From: DASRAA01 sp036512955
GTDB taxonomy: Bacteria > Acidobacteriota > Terriglobia > Terriglobales > Acidobacteriaceae
Direction: 5' to 3'
NCBI GenBank assembly: GCA_036512955.1
Contig: DATBZX010000163.1
Location: 1 to 24,688, forward strand
Length of the DNA stretch: 24,688 bases
How positions within the stretch are numbered: the first letter of the stretch is position 1; every line of letters begins with the position of its first letter. This document shows, in pieces, positions 1 to 7,880 of this stretch. Under the pieces are notes generated by a model that was given only the letters and a program-made list of their open reading frames with translations, made no database searches and was not told where the DNA came from. Both the position numbers and the translations under genes were made by a program.

Positions 1-1
1 G

Positions 2-445
2 ATTGCCGATGGTGTCATCCGCAACAAGCCGGAGGCTCCCTTCAAAGAGGCCAAGCAGGCCGTCGATCTCACCCAGGCCGAGATCATCGTCTCCGTGGGC
101 CGCGGCATCAAGGAGCAGAAGAACATCGAACTGGCACAGCAACTGGCTGCCGTGCTGGGTGGTGAAATTGCCGCGTCGCGCCCGATTTGCGACTCCGGCT
201 GGTTGCCCATGGACCGCCAGGTGGGGTCATCCGGACAGACTGTCGCACCCAAACTGTATCTCGCTCTGGGCATCAGCGGCGCCATTCAGCATGTGGTCGG
301 GATGAAGGGGGCGCGGACCATCATCGCTATCAACAAGGATTCCGAAGCGCCGATCTTCGAGATCGCCGACATCGCGGTGGTGGGTAACCTGTTCGATATT
401 GTGCCGCCGCTCATCGAGGAAGTGAAGAAGGCGAAGGGCGCATGA
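2..445 (+). CDS. etfA: Electron transfer flavoprotein alpha subunit, C-terminal part
   Basis: This is the 3' part of a gene that begins before the window; reading from base 2 gives 147 residues to a TGA stop. It is the FAD-binding C-terminal domain of EtfA: the stretches VGRGIK, GSSGQTVAPKLYLALGISG, IQHVVGMKGA and IAINKDSEAPIF are the usual FAD-contacting signature. With EtfB (probably just upstream and not visible) it forms a soluble heterodimer that collects electrons from acyl-CoA and related dehydrogenases. The last codons overlap the ATG of the next gene (ATGA), so the two are translationally coupled. The next gene is the natural electron acceptor, which strengthens the call. Nothing looks damaged. 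Only the N-terminal half is missing, because of the window edge. Confidence 0.97.
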   Translation: MADGVIRNKPEAPFKEAKQAVDLTQAEIIVSVGRGIKEQKNIELAQQLAAVLGGEIAASRPICDSGWLPMDRQVGSSGQTVAPKLYLALGISGAIQHVVGMKGARTIIAINKDSEAPIFEIADIAVVGNLFDIVPPLIEEVKKAKGA

Positions 446-2157
446 TCGTATTCCGTAAGCCACTGCCCAACATCGAGCGTCCGACGATGGAAGCGGATGT
501 GGTCATCGTTGGCGGAGGTCCCGCCGGCATGGCGTGCGCGCTGCGCTTGTCGCAGTTGATCGACGAACATAACGCCAAGCACCCCGACGCGCCGCTCATC
601 AAAGACAACATCTACGTGCTGGAGAAAGCGCGGGAGGCGGGTGCGCACTGTCTGTCCGGTGCGCTGCTCGATCCGCGCTCCATGCTCGAGCTGCTGCCGG
701 ATTTTGAGGCGGAGGCGCCACTTGAGGCGGCAGTGGTGAAAGAAGCCGTCTATTACCTCACCCGCACTGGGAAGTTCAAGCTTCCGATCGTGCCGCCGCC
801 ACTGCGTGATCACGGCAACTACGTGATCTCGATCAATCGCTTCGTGAAGTGGCTGGCCAGCAAGGTCGAAGCGGCGGGCATCACCATCTTCACCGGGTTT
901 GCAGGCTCCGAGTTGCTGTTCGAAAAGGGCCGCGTGCTTGGGGTGCGCACGGACGACAAAGGCGTCGATAAGAACGGCGAGCAGAAATCGAACTTCGAGC
1001 CCGGCTACGATCTGAAGGCCAAGGTTGTCATCCTCGCTGAAGGCAGCCGCGGCTCCCTGACCAAGCAGTTGATCGGACGCTTTCAGTTGGACCACGAGCG
1101 CAATCCCCAAACCTTCGGTATCGGCGTAAAGGAACTGTGGGAACTGCCCCCGGGCAGATTTGCGGCGGGCGAAGTGATCTACACCATGGGCTATCCGCTG
1201 AGCTTCAACGAGTACGGGGGCGCATGGATTTACGGATCGAAGGAAAACCTGGTGTCGCTGGGTTTCGTTACCGGTCTGGATTATCCCGATCCCCGCATCG
1301 ATCCGCAGCACGTGTTGCAGGAGTTCAAGAAGCACCCGTTCATTGCGAAACTTCTTGAGGGCGGCAAGATTGTCCGCTACGGAGCCAAGTCGCTGCCCTA
1401 CGGCGGCTGGTGGTGCATTCCGCCGGTGGCCGGCGATGGCTGGATGATTCTGGGAGACTCTGCGGGGTTTCTGAACTCGCAGCGACTGAAAGGAATTCAT
1501 CTCGCCATCAAGAGTGGCATGCTGGCCGCCGAGACTGCATACGAGGCCATGGCGAAGGATGACTTCTCCCTCGAAGTTCTGGAGAAGTTCCAGGGGCGCG
1601 TCGAGAAAAGCTGGATCAAGGATGAGTTGTGGCCGGTCCGCAACTTCCACCAGGGCTTTGACAAGGGTTTTCTGTCTGGAATGTTGCACGCAGGCATTCA
1701 ACAGGCCACGGGAGGCCGCGGATTGCACGAACGTTACAGCAATCATGCCGGCCATCTCCGCATGAAGCACCTGACACAGTTACCCGGGGACGGAGGCGCG
1801 GAAGCGCATATCATTAACGCCGCCAAAGGCGATGGCAAACTCACCTTCGACAAGCTGACCGACGTCTATTACTCGGGCACTAAACACGAGGAAGACCAGC
1901 CGGCGCACCTCGTCATTCACGACACCAACATCTGCAACGATCGTTGTGTGCGGGAGTTTGGCAATCCCTGCAAGAATTTTTGCCCCGCCAGCGTGTACGA
2001 AATGGTTGAGGCAACTGATACTCCCGGGGGGCTGCAGATTCATTTGAACGCTTCCAACTGCGTTCATTGCAAGACCTGCGACATTATGGATCCCTACGAG
2101 ATCATTACATGGGTACCACCCGAAGGTGGTGGTGGGCCGAATTATGAAGGTATGTAG
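442..2157 (+). CDS. Electron transfer flavoprotein:quinone oxidoreductase (ETF-QO)
   Basis: The protein has 571 residues, the usual size for ETF-QO. It takes electrons from reduced ETF and passes them to the membrane quinone pool; in Acidobacteriota this is probably menaquinone rather than ubiquinone (inference). An N-terminal Rossmann FAD motif, VIVGGGPAGMACALRL, lies at about residues 21-36. A second FAD region, GWMILGDSAGFLN, lies in the middle. The C-terminus carries the single 4Fe-4S ferredoxin-like module, with an FCPASVYE cysteine followed by CVHCKTCDI and the characteristic DPYEIITWVPPEGGGGPNYEGM-type ending. There are no long membrane helices, as expected for a monotopic protein. The ATG start is chosen because it overlaps the etfA stop by four bases. 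The gene ends the operon at a clear terminator (2203-2235). Confidence 0.97.
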   Translation: MIVFRKPLPNIERPTMEADVVIVGGGPAGMACALRLSQLIDEHNAKHPDAPLIKDNIYVLEKAREAGAHCLSGALLDPRSMLELLPDFEAEAPLEAAVVKEAVYYLTRTGKFKLPIVPPPLRDHGNYVISINRFVKWLASKVEAAGITIFTGFAGSELLFEKGRVLGVRTDDKGVDKNGEQKSNFEPGYDLKAKVVILAEGSRGSLTKQLIGRFQLDHERNPQTFGIGVKELWELPPGRFAAGEVIYTMGYPLSFNEYGGAWIYGSKENLVSLGFVTGLDYPDPRIDPQHVLQEFKKHPFIAKLLEGGKIVRYGAKSLPYGGWWCIPPVAGDGWMILGDSAGFLNSQRLKGIHLAIKSGMLAAETAYEAMAKDDFSLEVLEKFQGRVEKSWIKDELWPVRNFHQGFDKGFLSGMLHAGIQQATGGRGLHERYSNHAGHLRMKHLTQLPGDGGAEAHIINAAKGDGKLTFDKLTDVYYSGTKHEEDQPAHLVIHDTNICNDRCVREFGNPCKNFCPASVYEMVEATDTPGGLQIHLNASNCVHCKTCDIMDPYEIITWVPPEGGGGPNYEGM

Positions 2158-2202
2158 CTGATCCTTCTAGCGATAGGTAATGCGATAGGAGTTTTCCACA
2201 GG

Positions 2203-2235
2203 GCCTCGCCGGCGATTGGCGGGGCTTATTTTTTG
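2203..2235 (+). terminator. Rho-independent terminator after ETF-QO
   Basis: An 8-bp stem is formed by GCCTCGCC (2203-2210) and GGCGGGGC (2218-2225), with one G-U pair and a 7-nt loop. The T-rich run TTATTTTTTG follows directly. It lies 45 bp after the ETF-QO stop. Confidence 0.85.
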
Positions 2236-2454
2236 TGCAGCGCTTTGCTGCCAAACGGAAGTTGGCAGCGGCTTGCCATTTGATAAGCGCTATAGATATT
2301 TTTTTCATACGTCATAAATATTTCTGTAATGAATCATCAACCGTTGGGCTGTTAAGCTGGAAGGTACTCCGTCGGGGTTATTGGTTCCAATTCAAGAGAA
2401 GTCGTGCGCCTTTTGGTGGACGAGACTGCCTAATTTTACCAGGAGCGATTTGCC
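2236..2454 (+). other. Intergenic leader before the TonB-dependent receptor
   Basis: This spacer of about 220 bp is clearly AT-richer than its surroundings, especially 2280-2340, as expected for a promoter region, but I cannot pick a convincing -35/-10 pair. Only its 3' end is definite: an AGGAG Shine-Dalgarno sequence at 2441-2445, nine bases before the ATG at 2455. I see no gene or strong hairpin in it. Confidence 0.4.
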
Positions 2455-5400
2455 ATGCATTTGGGGTCTGGCCTACGCCATCTATCCAAGAGTTCTGCAA
2501 CTTTTAAGCACATAAACTTTTTCGCAACTTTCCTGTTTGCGATGCTCGTACTGTTTTCGGCTTCGGCCTTCGCCCAGTCCACCACGGATGGTGCGGTGGG
2601 CGGCACGGTGTACGATGCCCACGGAGCAGTGGTAGCCAACGCCAAGGTTGTCGTGCACAACAACGGCACCAATGCCGAACAAACAGCGACCACAAATTCG
2701 TCCGGATACTTCCGCGTTACGGGATTGCAGCCCGCGGATTATGCGGTTACGGTTACGGCTTCCGGCTTCGCCGATTACAAGGCGAATCCCGTTACTGTCG
2801 AAGTCGGTAGAGTTACGGAACTGACACCGAAACTGGGCGTGGCGGGCACTACGCAGCAAGTCGAAGTCACGGGTGAGGCCCCCGAGGTCAACACGACCTC
2901 CCCGGACTTCGCGCCCACATTGAACCAGGTGGCGATCCAGAACCTGCCCATCAACGGCGGCCGCTGGTCGAATTTCGTGCTGCTGACACCGGGCGTCAAC
3001 AACAACCTCAGCGGTTTCGGCTTGGTGAGTTTCCGCGGCATTAGCTCACTGCTCAACAACAATACTGTGGACGGCGCCGATAACAACCAGGCGTTCTTTT
3101 CCGAGGAACGCGGACGCACGCGCGCAGGTTATTCGACAGCCAAGGTTGCGGTTCAGGAGTTCCAGGTCAACACTTCCGATTACTCGGCAGAGTACGGACG
3201 CGCGGCTGGCGGTGTCGTCAACACCGTCACCAAAAGCGGAACCAACCAGTTCCACGGCGACGCGTACTTTCTCGATCGCGACAGCGCCTGGAGTTCCGTC
3301 AATCCCTTCACCACTCTCACGACTCAGACTTCGCCTGGCGTGTACACGACCAGCCCCTTCTTGCCGTTAGACATCCGAAAGATCTGGGGCTTTGGAGTCG
3401 GCGGACCGATCATCAAGAACAAGCTATTTTTCTATGTGGCGTACGACAATTTTGGGCGCAATTTCCCCGGAACTGCCGTAGCGACCAGTCCATCGGCTTT
3501 TTTTGCTACGCCCACCGCTGCAACCATTGCCACGCTGGCGACTCGCTTGGGAGTCACTGCGGCTCAGGCGCAAACGGATTACAACAACGGCTTGAACGGG
3601 TTGCTAACCATGCTCGGGCCAACTCCGCGCACCGGCAACCAGAACATCACCTTCCCCAAGCTCGACTGGAACATCAACGACAAGAACAGCCTGTCGCTAT
3701 CGGCCAATCGCATGCGGTGGGGCTCTCCCGCCGGCATTCAGACGCAGTCGAGTAATACATTCGGGATTGCCAGCTTCGGCAACGATTATGTCCAGGACAC
3801 CTGGTTCGTGGGCAAATTGAGCTCATTGTTGACGACCAATGTTTCTAACGTGGTCCGCTATCAGTGGGGACGAGACAACGAATTCGAAAATAGCCAGACG
3901 CCAACTCCATACGAACAGAGCACGCTGGTTGCCCCCTTGGGCTACTCCAATCCCCTGGGACTACCGCCTCAGGTCGTCATAACGAACGGCTTCACATTTG
4001 GCGTGCCGAGCTTCTTGCAGCGTCCGAAGTATCCTGATGAGGTTCGTAACCAGGTGGCCGACAGCGTGACTTGGACGCACGACAAGCACACGTTCAAGTT
4101 CGGTGGCGACTACAACCACGTGCACGATAACACGCAAAACCTTCGCTTCCAGTATGGCGCGTACAGCTACAGCAGCCTGCTGAACTACTTCTCCGACCTA
4201 TATGCGCCGAACACTTGCTCGGGGACAGTCTCAGGCAAGCCTGTGAAGGTGCCCTGCTACTCGAACTACCAGCAGGCGTTTGGTCCTCTCGGTGCTCAGT
4301 TCAATACCAACGATCTGGCGTTCTTCGCTGAGGACTCGTTCAAGGTCAATCCTCGGCTGACGTTGAATCTGGGGTTGCGCTACGAGTACGAGATGCTGCC
4401 ATCGCCCTACCTGGTAAATTCGAACGCTCCGCAGACGGCCAATCGTCCGGCGGACAAGAACAACTTGGGCCCGCGCGTGGGTTTCGCCTACGATATTTTC
4501 GGAGACGGAACTACGTCCATCCGTGGCGGATGGGGCATGTATTACGGCCGCATCATCAACTCGACGATTTACAACGCCTTGATCAACGCCGGCGCACCCG
4601 GAAGCCAATTCAGCTACTTCTTTACGGCCACCCAGGGTGGAGCGGTTTTCCCCCAAATTATCAATCCCGCAACTCCTCCCACGGGAACAATCAAGCCGAA
4701 CATCGTGTTCTTCAACGGCAACTTTCAAAACCCCCAGATCCAGCAGTTCGACTTGATTTTTGAACGTCAGTTGGGCTGGAACACCACCCTCTCGATGAGT
4801 TGGCTGGGAAGCTTCGGTCGCGAACTACCGGACTTTGTAGACACCAACCTGGGCACTCCTACGACGATCACCTACAACGTGATCGACCCCAAGGGAGCTG
4901 GACCGGTCAAAGCGTCAACCTTGACCAGCCTGCTGTACACCACTCGCCCTAACACTAATTTTGGTGCGATGACCAACATGTTCAGCGGCGTCAATTCCAG
5001 TTACAACGCATTTGCCGTGCAGTTGAATCACAACATGAGCCACAACGTTCAGTTCGGCGCCAATTACACCTGGGCGCACGCTCTGGACTACGGGCAGAAC
5101 GAGTCAACCTTCAGCGACACCAACGATCTGCTGAATCCGAGCTGCTTGCAGTGCGAATACGGGACTTCCAGCTTCGATGTCCGCCAGCGATTTACCATCA
5201 ACGCGGTCATCGATTCTCCGTGGAAGGTGAAAGGATTCGCGGGATACCTGGCGAATGGCTGGGAACTGGCGCCAATATTTGCGGCGCAGACCGGATTGCC
5301 TTATAGCCTGCTTACCAGCGGTACGCCTGCCGGCGGACTCGGATCCAGCATCAATGGTTCTGGTGGCGCGACCCGCCTGCTCGAGGTCGGACGCAATACC

Positions 5401-5679
5401 TTCCGCTATCCCAACACCTACGTTCTCGATATGCGGATCTCCAAGAGTTTCCAGATTGCTGAGCGTTTCAATCTGCAGTTCCTGGCTGAGTCGTTCAACA
5501 TCGCAAACCACCGCAATGTGACCGGTATCAACAACACGGGCTACATCATTGGGACCGATCCCGTCACGAAGCTCCCAACGCTGACCTACAACTCACCGTT
5601 TGGTACGGTCAATAACGCCAACAGCAACTTCGCATACTCAACGCGCCAGATCCAGATCGGAGCCAAGCTCCGCTTCTAA
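2455..5679 (+). CDS. Oar-type TonB-dependent receptor with carboxypeptidase-regulatory-like domain
   Basis: This 1074-residue outer-membrane protein is of the Oar/SusC-like kind that is greatly expanded in Acidobacteriota. A signal peptide covers residues 1-40: hydrophobic FFATFLFAMLVLF, then SASAFA before QS. A carboxypeptidase-regulatory-like beta-sandwich follows at about residues 44-125 (GAVGGTVYDAHGAVVANAKV, SSGYFRVTGLQPADYAVTV). Next comes a plug region (LPINGGRWSNFVLLTPGV, SAEYGRAAGGVVNTVTKSGT). The rest is a beta-barrel with many alternating aromatic and polar strands, and it ends in GAKLRF, the terminal-phenylalanine signature of outer-membrane barrels. The start is supported by AGGAG nine bases upstream. 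The gene stands alone between two terminators, so neighbours say nothing about substrate; such receptors take up large or complexed nutrients such as glycans, peptides or siderophores. The substrate is unknown. Confidence 0.93.
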   Translation: MHLGSGLRHLSKSSATFKHINFFATFLFAMLVLFSASAFAQSTTDGAVGGTVYDAHGAVVANAKVVVHNNGTNAEQTATTNSSGYFRVTGLQPADYAVTVTASGFADYKANPVTVEVGRVTELTPKLGVAGTTQQVEVTGEAPEVNTTSPDFAPTLNQVAIQNLPINGGRWSNFVLLTPGVNNNLSGFGLVSFRGISSLLNNNTVDGADNNQAFFSEERGRTRAGYSTAKVAVQEFQVNTSDYSAEYGRAAGGVVNTVTKSGTNQFHGDAYFLDRDSAWSSVNPFTTLTTQTSPGVYTTSPFLPLDIRKIWGFGVGGPIIKNKLFFYVAYDNFGRNFPGTAVATSPSAFFATPTAATIATLATRLGVTAAQAQTDYNNGLNGLLTMLGPTPRTGNQNITFPKLDWNINDKNSLSLSANRMRWGSPAGIQTQSSNTFGIASFGNDYVQDTWFVGKLSSLLTTNVSNVVRYQWGRDNEFENSQTPTPYEQSTLVAPLGYSNPLGLPPQVVITNGFTFGVPSFLQRPKYPDEVRNQVADSVTWTHDKHTFKFGGDYNHVHDNTQNLRFQYGAYSYSSLLNYFSDLYAPNTCSGTVSGKPVKVPCYSNYQQAFGPLGAQFNTNDLAFFAEDSFKVNPRLTLNLGLRYEYEMLPSPYLVNSNAPQTANRPADKNNLGPRVGFAYDIFGDGTTSIRGGWGMYYGRIINSTIYNALINAGAPGSQFSYFFTATQGGAVFPQIINPATPPTGTIKPNIVFFNGNFQNPQIQQFDLIFERQLGWNTTLSMSWLGSFGRELPDFVDTNLGTPTTITYNVIDPKGAGPVKASTLTSLLYTTRPNTNFGAMTNMFSGVNSSYNAFAVQLNHNMSHNVQFGANYTWAHALDYGQNESTFSDTNDLLNPSCLQCEYGTSSFDVRQRFTINAVIDSPWKVKGFAGYLANGWELAPIFAAQTGLPYSLLTSGTPAGGLGSSINGSGGATRLLEVGRNTFRYPNTYVLDMRISKSFQIAERFNLQFLAESFNIANHRNVTGINNTGYIIGTDPVTKLPTLTYNSPFGTVNNANSNFAYSTRQIQIGAKLRF

Positions 5680-5709
5680 CGACTTCTGGCGCAACACGTG
5701 CCTGTCACG

Positions 5710-5742
5710 GCGTCCCGGCCAAATAGCCGGGACGCGTTTTTG
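5710..5742 (+). terminator. Rho-independent terminator after the TonB-dependent receptor
   Basis: A perfect 10-bp stem is formed by GCGTCCCGGC (5710-5719) and GCCGGGACGC (5726-5735), with a 6-nt loop CAAATA. A short T run (5737-5741) follows. It lies 30 bp after the receptor stop codon. Confidence 0.9.
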
Positions 5743-5745
5743 TGC

Positions 5746-5774
5746 GCTTTCGGGCTACCGGTTGCATCTATAAT
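5746..5774 (+). promoter_or_regulatory. Probable moaA promoter with perfect -10 box
   Basis: TATAAT at 5769-5774 matches the sigma-70 -10 consensus in all six positions. The -35 region (about 5746-5752) is poor, as is common for genes with extra control. Transcription would begin near 5781, a few bases before the structured leader described next. Confidence 0.5.
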
Positions 5775-5789
5775 TGCGGATACTGTTTC

Positions 5790-5933
5790 CGACCTCCGTG
5801 GCCTAACGGGAATCCCAGGGTTACGGCGGCGGCGCTTCACGCGAGTGAAGCCGAGGGTGTGGAGGGAAACGTCCACGCCTCCCGTGCTTGGAAAGGAAAC
5901 GATCAGCCGCGCTGCGAACCTGCGAGCGCCGGG
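5790..5933 (+). ncRNA. Molybdenum-cofactor (Moco) riboswitch candidate in the moaA leader
   Basis: The moaA 5' leader is long (about 265 nt) and strongly structured. Seen directly: CCGT (5796-5799) can pair with ACGG (5823-5826). A hairpin GCTTCAC-GCGA-GTGAAGC (5834-5851) is capped by a GNRA tetraloop. A further stem GTGGA (5859-5863)/TCCAC (5872-5876) stands on GAGG (5853-5856)/CCTC (5878-5881). Conserved-looking purine boxes GGGAAAC (5864-5870) and GGAAAGGAAAC (5890-5900) follow. From memory these elements (CTCCG, GGTTACGGC, GCCGAGGG, GGAAACGTC, GGAAAGG and a GNRA hairpin) resemble the Moco RNA motif, which precedes molybdopterin-synthesis genes, and the next gene is moaA. A downstream hairpin CTGAGGC (5988-5994)/GCCTCAG (6012-6018) may belong to the expression platform. 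A cobalamin riboswitch was considered and fits less well. Exact boundaries are uncertain. Confidence 0.72.
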
Positions 5934-6045
5934 CATCCTTCCTTTGCACGTCTCCAAACAGTTTGAATTTTTGAAGGACTGCGTACACTGAGGCTGCCTG
6001 GATTTCTCCGTGCCTCAGCGTATTTGTAGTGAATAAGAAGACGGA

Positions 6046-7035
6046 ATGGCACTTACCGACAAACACGGCCGCAGTATCCACGATCTGCGAATCTCCATCA
6101 CCGATCGCTGTAACTACAAGTGTGTTTATTGCCGCTCGGGAAACGACGGTCCGGCCTTTCCTGAGATGCCCATAGCCGACTATCTGCGCATGGTGCGGGT
6201 CTTCGTTGGACTGGGAATTACAAAGGTGCGCCTTACGGGAGGCGAACCTCTGCTGCGCCGTGGGTTGGTCGAGATGGTGCAAGAGCTTGGCCGGATGAAG
6301 ACGCTCGCCGGTACGGCGCTCGACATCGCGATCACCACCAATGGACATTTGCTGGCGGAGTTGGCCCAGCCGCTGTCGGATGCCGGGCTCTCTCGCGTAA
6401 CGGTTTCGATGGATGCCGTCGATGAGCCGCGCTTCGCTCGCATCACCCGCGTGCCCAACGCCTACGAGCGGGTGCTGGCAGGAATTCGCGCCGCCCAGCG
6501 CGCCGGGCTGAATCCGGTGAAAGTGAACTGCGTCCTGCTGCGGGGTTTTAATGACGATCAGATCCCCGCGTTTGGACAGTTCGCGCGGGAAGAAGGCGTT
6601 GTCGTCAGATTTATCGAATTCATGCCGCTGGAGGAAGATCGCGTCTGGTCGCCGGAGATCGTCGTCACCTTGGACGAAATCGTCCGCCGCATGGCGGAAT
6701 TCATGCCTTTGCGGGAGATCGAACACGAGCGCAGCGAAACCGCACGCCGCTACCGATTTGAGGATGGCGTCGGGGAGATCGGCATCATCGCTCCGGTGTC
6801 GCAGCCTTTTTGCGGACATTGCAGCCGCATTCGCGTGACCTCGGACGGCAAGATTCGCACCTGCCTATTCTCCGTTCGGGAGCACGATCTCGCGGGACTG
6901 ATGGCGAATGGCGGGAGCGACGAGCAAATGGGCGAATTTATACGGCACGCAGTAGACCAGAAGGAGGCGCGTCATCACATTGGCGAAGCGGGATTTATTC
7001 CGGCCTCGCGGACCATGGTGCACATCGGGGGGTAG
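6046..7035 (+). CDS. moaA: GTP 3',8-cyclase MoaA (molybdenum cofactor biosynthesis)
   Basis: This 329-residue radical-SAM enzyme catalyses the first committed step of molybdopterin synthesis, turning GTP into 3',8-cyclo-GTP, which MoaC then converts to cyclic pyranopterin. The N-terminal radical-SAM cluster motif is C22-x3-C26-x2-C29 (DRCNYKCVYC). The SAM-binding GGEP follows in LTGGEPLLR. The C-terminal 4Fe-4S cluster, which binds GTP, is given by C256, C259 and C273 (FCGHCSRIR ... IRTC). The protein ends in Gly-Gly, the tail required for MoaA activity in studied members. No other moa or moe genes are nearby. The gene has its own -10 box and a probable Moco-sensing leader, so feedback control by the end product is likely. 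The Shine-Dalgarno sequence is weak (AAGAAG). It converges on mazF with an 11-bp gap. Confidence 0.97.
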   Translation: MALTDKHGRSIHDLRISITDRCNYKCVYCRSGNDGPAFPEMPIADYLRMVRVFVGLGITKVRLTGGEPLLRRGLVEMVQELGRMKTLAGTALDIAITTNGHLLAELAQPLSDAGLSRVTVSMDAVDEPRFARITRVPNAYERVLAGIRAAQRAGLNPVKVNCVLLRGFNDDQIPAFGQFAREEGVVVRFIEFMPLEEDRVWSPEIVVTLDEIVRRMAEFMPLREIEHERSETARRYRFEDGVGEIGIIAPVSQPFCGHCSRIRVTSDGKIRTCLFSVREHDLAGLMANGGSDEQMGEFIRHAVDQKEARHHIGEAGFIPASRTMVHIGG

Positions 7036-7046
7036 GCTGTCCGTCA

Positions 7047-7394
7047 TTAGTCTTCGATGACAGGCAACAGTGTCAATAACGTTTGCACCACTGCGTCGAG
7101 CGTTTCTGGGGCCGCTTGTTCGATGAACGTGAATTGCCGGGACCGCCAATCGAGGCTTCTTATCTGATCGGCCAATACGACTCCCTGAACACGAGACGAA
7201 TTCGTTTCGACCTCGAAGGGATACCCTTTCACCTTCGAAGTGATGGCACACGCTAAGGCGAGACCGACCTTCTCATTGTAAGAATGAGGACTGATTACCA
7301 GAGCCGGACGGCGACCGGCCTGTTCATGCCCCGACTGCGGATAGAATGACACCCAAACCAGATCGCCTGAGTCCGGAACGTAGCCGCGTTTCAC
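7047..7394 (-). CDS. mazF: MazF-type endoribonuclease toxin
   Basis: The protein has 115 residues from the preferred GTG start. It closely follows the plan of E. coli MazF, a sequence-specific mRNA interferase: it begins KRGYVPDSGDLVWVSFYP, then GHEQAGRRPALVISP, then AITSKVKGYPFEV, then VVLADQIRSLDW. The catalytic-region arginine (GRRPA) and threonine (AITSK) are present. The GTG at 7394 overlaps the mazE TGA as GTGA, lies about eight bases after AGGGAA, and gives an N-terminus of family length. A TTG at 7424 would add ten residues and a 34-bp overlap and is less likely. Its partner is the adjacent MazE. The gene looks intact. It converges on moaA, and no separate terminator is visible. Confidence 0.93.
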   Translation of the reverse strand: MKRGYVPDSGDLVWVSFYPQSGHEQAGRRPALVISPHSYNEKVGLALACAITSKVKGYPFEVETNSSRVQGVVLADQIRSLDWRSRQFTFIEQAAPETLDAVVQTLLTLLPVIED

Positions 7395-7633
7395 CAAGAT
7401 TCCCTGCCTCTCGGCTTTCCCCAATCAATTTCTTCGTGCACGTTGTCGGAGGTAACTCTTGCTAGCAACTCCTTTAGAGCTGGCTTCTTCGTGACCGGTT
7501 TCGCTACGATAACGCCATTCTTCGTGCCGAACTCGAGAATATCTCCTTCTTGCAGCCCGGCAGCTTGCAGAACCATCTTGGGGAGTCGAACTGCCATGCT
7601 ATTACCCCACCTTACGATTTTGCGCGCGCGCAT
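7391..7633 (-). CDS. mazE: MazE-type antitoxin (AbrB/SpoVT fold)
   Basis: This 80-residue protein has an N-terminal swapped-hairpin AbrB-type DNA-binding domain (KIVRWGNSMAVRLPKMVLQAAGLQEGD). Its C-terminal toxin-binding tail, EEIDWGKPRGRESW, resembles the tail of E. coli MazE. It should neutralise MazF and repress the operon. The start at 7633 is supported by a strong GAGGGAGG Shine-Dalgarno sequence five bases upstream. An in-frame ATG at 7690 would add 19 unlikely residues and place the start beyond the operator-like palindrome. The stop overlaps the mazF GTG by the GTGA arrangement typical of coupled toxin-antitoxin genes. Confidence 0.92.
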   Translation of the reverse strand: MRARKIVRWGNSMAVRLPKMVLQAAGLQEGDILEFGTKNGVIVAKPVTKKPALKELLARVTSDNVHEEIDWGKPRGRESW

Positions 7634-7662
7634 AACTTCCTCCCTCGATAGCATAGCACGAA

Positions 7663-7684
7663 TGTAGATACACATGTATCTACA
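7663..7684. promoter_or_regulatory. Perfect inverted repeat, probable mazEF operator
   Basis: TGTAGATACA (7663-7672) and TGTATCTACA (7675-7684) are perfect 10-bp inverted arms separated by CA. The site lies 29 bp before the mazE start codon, where a MazE or MazEF repressor would bind. Operator function is inferred from position and symmetry. Confidence 0.65.
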
Positions 7685-7797
7685 CGGCACCTTGTGCTCG
7701 GGAACTCGGGCGGGCTTCTCCCCACTTGCACAAACTTAACTTGCAGGTGAAAATAGAGTTTGGGTGCTTGGTTACAGCCTCCGGTTACAGAATTTGG

Positions 7798-7828
7798 CCG
7801 CGTCAGTGTGACGCGGTTCTCATTTTTG
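7798..7828 (+). other. Terminator-like hairpin in the mazE-nadA spacer
   Basis: CCGCGTCA (7798-7805) and TGACGCGG (7809-7816) form a perfect 8-bp stem with a 3-nt loop GTG, followed by TTCTCATTTTTG. It reads like a plus-strand terminator although no plus-strand gene lies directly upstream. It may stop read-through from moaA past mazEF, or be a protein-binding palindrome. Confidence 0.4.
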
Positions 7829-7853
7829 TAACAAGCGCCGCAGCCGGAGCATC

Positions 7854-7859
7854 TATAAG
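7854..7859 (+). promoter_or_regulatory. Possible -10 box for nadA
   Basis: TATAAG at 7854-7859 is one mismatch from the -10 consensus and would start transcription near 7866, about 15 bases before the riboswitch. No good -35 is seen at the normal distance. Confidence 0.35.
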
Positions 7860-7880
7860 ACAGTAAAGAAGCGTCATCTT

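Noticed and set aside
286..1770. Long open frame of 494 codons on the minus strand opposite etfA and ETF-QO.
   Set aside because: It lies opposite strongly conserved genes, has no recognisable motif, and such antisense frames are common in GC-rich DNA.
5790..5933. Cobalamin riboswitch as an explanation for the moaA leader (GGGAATCCC and AACCTGC fragments).
   Set aside because: The B12 box and the CGGTG/AATCCG-type core are not found, and moaA is the expected target of the Moco motif.
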